Both the position numbers and the translations under genes were made by a program. From Ignavibacteriota bacterium (lineage in GTDB: Bacteria; Bacteroidota; Ignavibacteria; UBA10030), in assembly GCA_003170475.1 (NCBI GenBank), contig PMZI01000010.1, positions 35,976 to 99,975 on the forward strand: 64,000 bases of DNA, written 5' to 3'. How positions within the stretch are numbered: position 1 is the first letter of the stretch; each line of letters opens with the position of its first letter. This document shows, piece after piece, positions 59,928 through 64,000 of this stretch. The notes under the pieces were generated by a model. The model was not told where the DNA came from. It saw only the letters and a list, made by a program, of their open reading frames with translations, and searched no databases.

Positions 59928-60755
59928 CTACTTTTTGGGACTCTTTTTCACAACGGCATCGATTGCCGTAACCTGTTTGACAAGTTCATCAAGGAGGTCC
60001 AGCTTGAGTTGGCTCGCGGCATCGCTGAGAGCCCTGGGCGGGTTCGGATGTGTTTCAACAAAAATCGCATCGCACCCGGCAGCAACTCCCGCTCGCGCAA
60101 TCGGGAAAATGAACTCAGGCTGCCCCCCACTTCGTGTCGACTCCCCGCCGGGTAATTGGACAGAGTGAGTCGCATCGAGAACTACCGGAAATCCGGAACG
60201 CCGCATGATCGCGAGCGACCGCATATCAACAACGAGATTGTGATAGCCAAATGTCGTGCCCCGTTCGGTGAGCAGAATTCTCTTGTTGCCCGTCGACGAC
60301 ACTTTTTCGGCTGCGAGCCTCATATCCTCCGGGGCCAAGAACTGCCCCTTCTTGATATTGACGACTTTGCCGGTCTTCCCGGCCGCCTGAAGGAGTTCGG
60401 TTTGTCTGCAGAGAAAGGCGGGAATCTGAAGAATATCCACCACTTTGGACGCCTGCACGGCCTCCTCCGATGTGTGGATGTCGGTCAGAATCGGGATTCC
60501 GTATCGCTTCCTGACCTCTGCAAGAATCGCAAGCGCTTCTTCCATTCCAATGGAAGAGAATGAACGAACGCTTGTACGGTTCGCTTTCTTGTATGAGGAC
60601 TTGAAAATCAGGGGAATCCGACGACGTTCGGCGATGCGAACAATTCGCTCTGCTGTCGCAAGCAGCGATTTCCTGCTCTCGACAACACACGGTCCTGCGA
60701 TGAGAACGAGAGGATTGTTGCCGCCGATTCTTATGTCACCAACCTTGACGACCAA
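59928..60755 (-). CDS. kdsA: 3-deoxy-8-phosphooctulonate synthase
   Basis: LIAGPCVVES, FKSSYKKANRTSVRSFSSIGMEEAL, LTDIHTSEEA, VDILQIPAFLCRQTELL. Confidence 0.95.
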   Translation of the reverse strand: MVVKVGDIRIGGNNPLVLIAGPCVVESRKSLLATAERIVRIAERRRIPLIFKSSYKKANRTSVRSFSSIGMEEALAILAEVRKRYGIPILTDIHTSEEAVQASKVVDILQIPAFLCRQTELLQAAGKTGKVVNIKKGQFLAPEDMRLAAEKVSSTGNKRILLTERGTTFGYHNLVVDMRSLAIMRRSGFPVVLDATHSVQLPGGESTRSGGQPEFIFPIARAGVAAGCDAIFVETHPNPPRALSDAASQLKLDLLDELVKQVTAIDAVVKKSPKK

Positions 60756-60910
60756 GCGTTTCCCTTCAATACAATGCTCTTTTCCATCTGTTCAAGTGTC
60801 ATGAACTTACGAAAAAATGCCACAACAATCAAAAAACAGCACCAGACGGGCATCCTTGCTTCTCCTCGCTTATTGCCGTATTTTTAGCGTTAGAATAATC
60901 TCATCACCTG

Positions 60911-61765
60911 ATGAACGTCCGAGCATACGCAAAAATCAATATTGGACTGCACGTCCTCGGCAAACGACCCGACGGGTACCACAACATCGAGACGGTTTTC
61001 CGCCTGATCGACCTGTATGACGAGCTGGAATTTGTGCAAGACGACGAGGGAATCTCTTTCACTTCCGACAGTCCTGTACTTGTGAACGACGATACCAATC
61101 TCTGCATACGGGCTGCACATCTTCTCCGCGAGCTTACCGGTATTCACATGGGTGTGGAGATCACGCTGAAGAAACGAATTCCCCTCGGCTCCGGTCTGGG
61201 CGGAGGGAGTTCGGATGCTGCCGCCGTTCTCAAAGGCCTCACGAAACTGTGGGCGCTGGATATTTCAACCGAAGAGCTGCAAACCGTCAGCGCGACTCTG
61301 GGATCCGACGTTCCGTTCTTCTTCACCTCTCAGACCGCCTTTGCCACAGGCAGGGGCGAACTGCTGGCGCCGTTTGCATTGCAGATCCCATATTGGATTC
61401 TTGTCGTTACTCCCGATATTCATGTATCGACACTGTGGGCGTATTCGAATATGCGCCTGAAACAAGTCCCGAGTCGGACCGACCTGCGGGAACTTCTGCA
61501 AACCGCCATCAACAAACCTGAACTCCTCCGGACCAGTCTCACGAACGACTTCGAACAGACAGTCTTCAGGGAATTCGGCGATATCGCAAAACTCAAGGAG
61601 ACGCTCCTGAAGGAAGGTGCTGATGTTGCATTGATGAGCGGAAGCGGTTCCTCCGTTTTCGCCTTCTTTTCCTCTGAGGTAAAAGCAAAGCGCTTGAGTT
61701 CTGAACTTTCAAAGAGATACTTTGTGTCACTCACTGAGCCCCAGTTCAAACCCGAGATCAACTAA
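60911..61765 (+). CDS. ispE: 4-(cytidine 5'-diphospho)-2-C-methyl-D-erythritol kinase
   Basis: AYAKINIGLHVLGKRPDGYHNIETVF, IPLGSGLGGGSSDAAAVL, MSGSGSSVFAFF. Confidence 0.96.
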   Translation: MNVRAYAKINIGLHVLGKRPDGYHNIETVFRLIDLYDELEFVQDDEGISFTSDSPVLVNDDTNLCIRAAHLLRELTGIHMGVEITLKKRIPLGSGLGGGSSDAAAVLKGLTKLWALDISTEELQTVSATLGSDVPFFFTSQTAFATGRGELLAPFALQIPYWILVVTPDIHVSTLWAYSNMRLKQVPSRTDLRELLQTAINKPELLRTSLTNDFEQTVFREFGDIAKLKETLLKEGADVALMSGSGSSVFAFFSSEVKAKRLSSELSKRYFVSLTEPQFKPEIN

Positions 61766-61780
61766 CCTCAGCCTGAACCA

Positions 61781-63778
61781 GTGTCACTCCGAAAATCCTG
61801 CATTGACGCCTATCTCCTGAAGAACCTGCTGAGATTTGCCCTTCTTGCTCTTTTTGCACTTTCAAGCGCCAGTGCCCGGCAATTCGTTGCCTCCGATTCA
61901 TTGATCGGACTGCAGCCGGACTCTTTGCGTCCACCTCGCTACAAGACTCGGTTCATTCCTTTCATCGGGAATTTAGAACGCAGCGCCGATTCGACGAGCA
62001 GGCGTCACTCGACACAGTTCGTCCAGTCCGACGCGATATCTGCCGCCGATCTTCTCTGGCGCGAGCCCGGCGTCTTCATCCGGGACCTCGGTCAACCCGG
62101 ACAACCCATTCAATTGAATATTCGCGGCCTCGACGACCGGTCGGCTGCCCTCCTCCTTGATGGCCGCCCACTCCGGGACCCCATCACTGGCCGCTGCAAC
62201 CTCTATGACATCCCCATCGAGTATCTCGATCAGATCGAACTGGAGAACAGCTCTGCATCGCTCTTTGCCGCTCCCAATTCTGCCGGCGGAACGATCAATC
62301 TTGTCTCGCATCAGTACGACAATGTCCATCCGATGACAAAGCTGCGCTTTCTGCAAGGACCGTTCGGGCACATCCTGACTGATGGCATCTTTGCCCAGAA
62401 CCTTAGCCGCGGGGTGAACGCGATGTTTGGATTCCAGCGATTGGTAACCGACGGGAGATTTCCGAATTCGCAGTATGACTCATGGAACATTCGCGCGAGG
62501 GTGCGATACAATATCACGGAAAACCTGAACGTCTGGATAAGCGATTTCTACAACAAAGCAACGACGGGTCTCAACGGAGGGATCGATCCTTTCAACAGTC
62601 CAACCTTGTTCGATGAAGTGACCGCAGTGGTTCGCGACGAATCGACGGTTCAGACAGTGTCCCGGCATGACTTCACGCTCGGTCTTGTTGGGAAATTCCT
62701 TCCCGATACCACATCGAGGACCAAAGTGCTCCTCTATTATTCCATGATCGACCGCGAGTACTCCACCGGCGCAACACAATACACTCCGCCGACGTTCTCT
62801 GACATTCAGAAATCTTCACTCTGGGGGACCAAACTCGAGCAACAGATTGACCTCTCCCCCCTCGATATCGAATTAGGCGGTGAGATCGAACGGAGAATCA
62901 TTCAGAAAGGATTCTTCCTCCCGAAGCTTGCAGAAACCTACTCGAGTGCACAAGCCCGAGCCATCATTCGGCCATTCGAATGGCTCTCAGGTGAAAGCTC
63001 CGCGAGATTCGAGAGCCTTCGAAGTGACGATGCTCTTTCATGGAGTTTGAGAGTAGAGGGGGGAATCACCGATTGGCTCAGCATTTGGGGTGGACTCTCT
63101 CGAAGTGTCCGATTCCCGACAATCCAGGAGCTGTATTGGGCTGATTCTTCTCTCGTCCGACTCGGCTTGCCTGGAAAAGAGACTCACTCCGTGCTGGAAT
63201 TTGGATTTCAGATCAAGACAACTCCGCTGAGCGTCTCGTTGCAGGGATTTAAAAGAAGGATTGACAATGCCATTGTCTTGAGGCAAGCAGAAATCTTCAA
63301 CGACACTGCAGAGCAGTACATTATGTTCTTTCCTCAAGTGGACGTCCAGGGAATCGCTGCCGATATCTCCATGCGATTCTGGCGTTTCGCTTTGGCAGGA
63401 AACTTCACGTATACCGACTATCGACAACAAGAGAACTCGACTCAACCTTTTCCCCGATTTGCCTCCTTCAGCGAGTTCTCTTACAGCGACACATTTGGAG
63501 ATCGTGTTGTCGATTTGAAAGTCGCTGTCAGATTGAAGGCAATCAGCCGCCACTTTGGCCTCCAGCTCATTCCGGAGCAACTTTCCTTCACACAGCAGAA
63601 CTCGGCGCTCTCGCCGGGATTCGCTATGGTTGATTTCTACACCGTGGTAAGGATCGGTGATGCTCATGTATCGCTGACATGGGAGAACCCTTTCGGCGTC
63701 AACGCCATGATGGTCCCGTACTATCCCCTCTTAGGCAGAAATGTCAAGCTTGGAGTGAACTGGGTTTTTACAGATTGA
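61781..63778 (+). CDS. TonB-dependent receptor plug domain outer-membrane protein
   Basis: Plug motifs (SAADLLWREPGVFIRDLGQPGQPIQLNIRGLDDRSAALLLDGRPLRDPITG, GGTINLVSHQYD), beta-barrel C-terminus; GTG start. Confidence 0.88.
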   Translation: MSLRKSCIDAYLLKNLLRFALLALFALSSASARQFVASDSLIGLQPDSLRPPRYKTRFIPFIGNLERSADSTSRRHSTQFVQSDAISAADLLWREPGVFIRDLGQPGQPIQLNIRGLDDRSAALLLDGRPLRDPITGRCNLYDIPIEYLDQIELENSSASLFAAPNSAGGTINLVSHQYDNVHPMTKLRFLQGPFGHILTDGIFAQNLSRGVNAMFGFQRLVTDGRFPNSQYDSWNIRARVRYNITENLNVWISDFYNKATTGLNGGIDPFNSPTLFDEVTAVVRDESTVQTVSRHDFTLGLVGKFLPDTTSRTKVLLYYSMIDREYSTGATQYTPPTFSDIQKSSLWGTKLEQQIDLSPLDIELGGEIERRIIQKGFFLPKLAETYSSAQARAIIRPFEWLSGESSARFESLRSDDALSWSLRVEGGITDWLSIWGGLSRSVRFPTIQELYWADSSLVRLGLPGKETHSVLEFGFQIKTTPLSVSLQGFKRRIDNAIVLRQAEIFNDTAEQYIMFFPQVDVQGIAADISMRFWRFALAGNFTYTDYRQQENSTQPFPRFASFSEFSYSDTFGDRVVDLKVAVRLKAISRHFGLQLIPEQLSFTQQNSALSPGFAMVDFYTVVRIGDAHVSLTWENPFGVNAMMVPYYPLLGRNVKLGVNWVFTD

Positions 63779-63798
63779 ACTGCGCACCTGAGGGGCAC

Positions 63799-64000
63799 AT
63801 GAAGAAAGTGATTACTGTGTTTGGCAGTTCGAGACCGCGAGACGGTGACCCCGAGTACCTGGAAGCACTCGAGGTCGGCAGGGCGCTCGCACGTGAGGGA
63901 TTCAGCGTCTGCAATGGAGGATACGGCGGAATCATGGAAGCCTCGGCACGTGGGGCAAAGGAATCTGGTGGAGAAACCATAGGCATCACTGTGGAATCAT
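63799..64000 (+). CDS. LOG family protein (N-terminal part, truncated by window end)
   Basis: Manual translation MKKVITVFGSSRPRDGDPEYLEALEVGRALAREGFSVCNGGYGGIMEASARGAKESGGETIGITVES. Confidence 0.88.
   Translation, partial: MKKVITVFGSSRPRDGDPEYLEALEVGRALAREGFSVCNGGYGGIMEASARGAKESGGETIGITVES

Noticed and set aside
1-64000. CRISPR arrays, prophage, restriction-modification or toxin-antitoxin defence systems, tRNA/rRNA genes
   Set aside because: No regularly spaced repeats, no phage structural genes, no recognisable defence genes, and no convincing tRNA or rRNA sequence noticed by eye; a tRNAscan or defence-system search would settle it.

Overview
This 64-kb window is an almost purely chromosomal, gene-dense bacterial segment. 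Protein content (T9SS-type C-terminal domain remnant, TonB receptor plug, OstA/LptA-like, four-helix-bundle protein, M16 pair) suggests a Bacteroidota/Ignavibacteria-like (FCB) organism; that assignment is inference. I support about 60 CDSs: ispG, rhomboid, pgk, gapA, comF, uvrB, M16 peptidase pair, GAF histidine kinase, purM, FAH-family enzyme, M23 peptidase, valS, osmC-like, dinB, truA, lspA, fucI, deoC, two SPOR lipoproteins, B12-dependent RNR, M19 and P1 peptidases, carA, hrcA-grpE-dnaJ, comEA-like, PilM-like, rsmD, coaD, fmdB-like, pckA, aspartate aminotransferase, tyrA, DAHP synthase, lptB/OstA-like/lptC, kdsD, kdsC, kdsA, ispE, a TonB receptor, and partial genes at both edges. I see no CRISPR array, prophage, intact IS, rRNA or tRNA. 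The observations most worth a second look are: (1) a four-helix-bundle gene enclosed by perfect 16-bp inverted repeats, with a related gene-less repeat element 4 kb away (possible small mobile element family); (2) a ~225-nt structured leader behind a near-consensus promoter upstream of the B12-dependent RNR, whose -35 lies in the end of a 12-bp inverted repeat; (3) a 14-bp palindrome overlapping the gapA promoter; (4) gene debris: a T9SS-like sorting-domain tail in frame behind the comF stop, and an acyl-CoA synthetase C-terminal tail.
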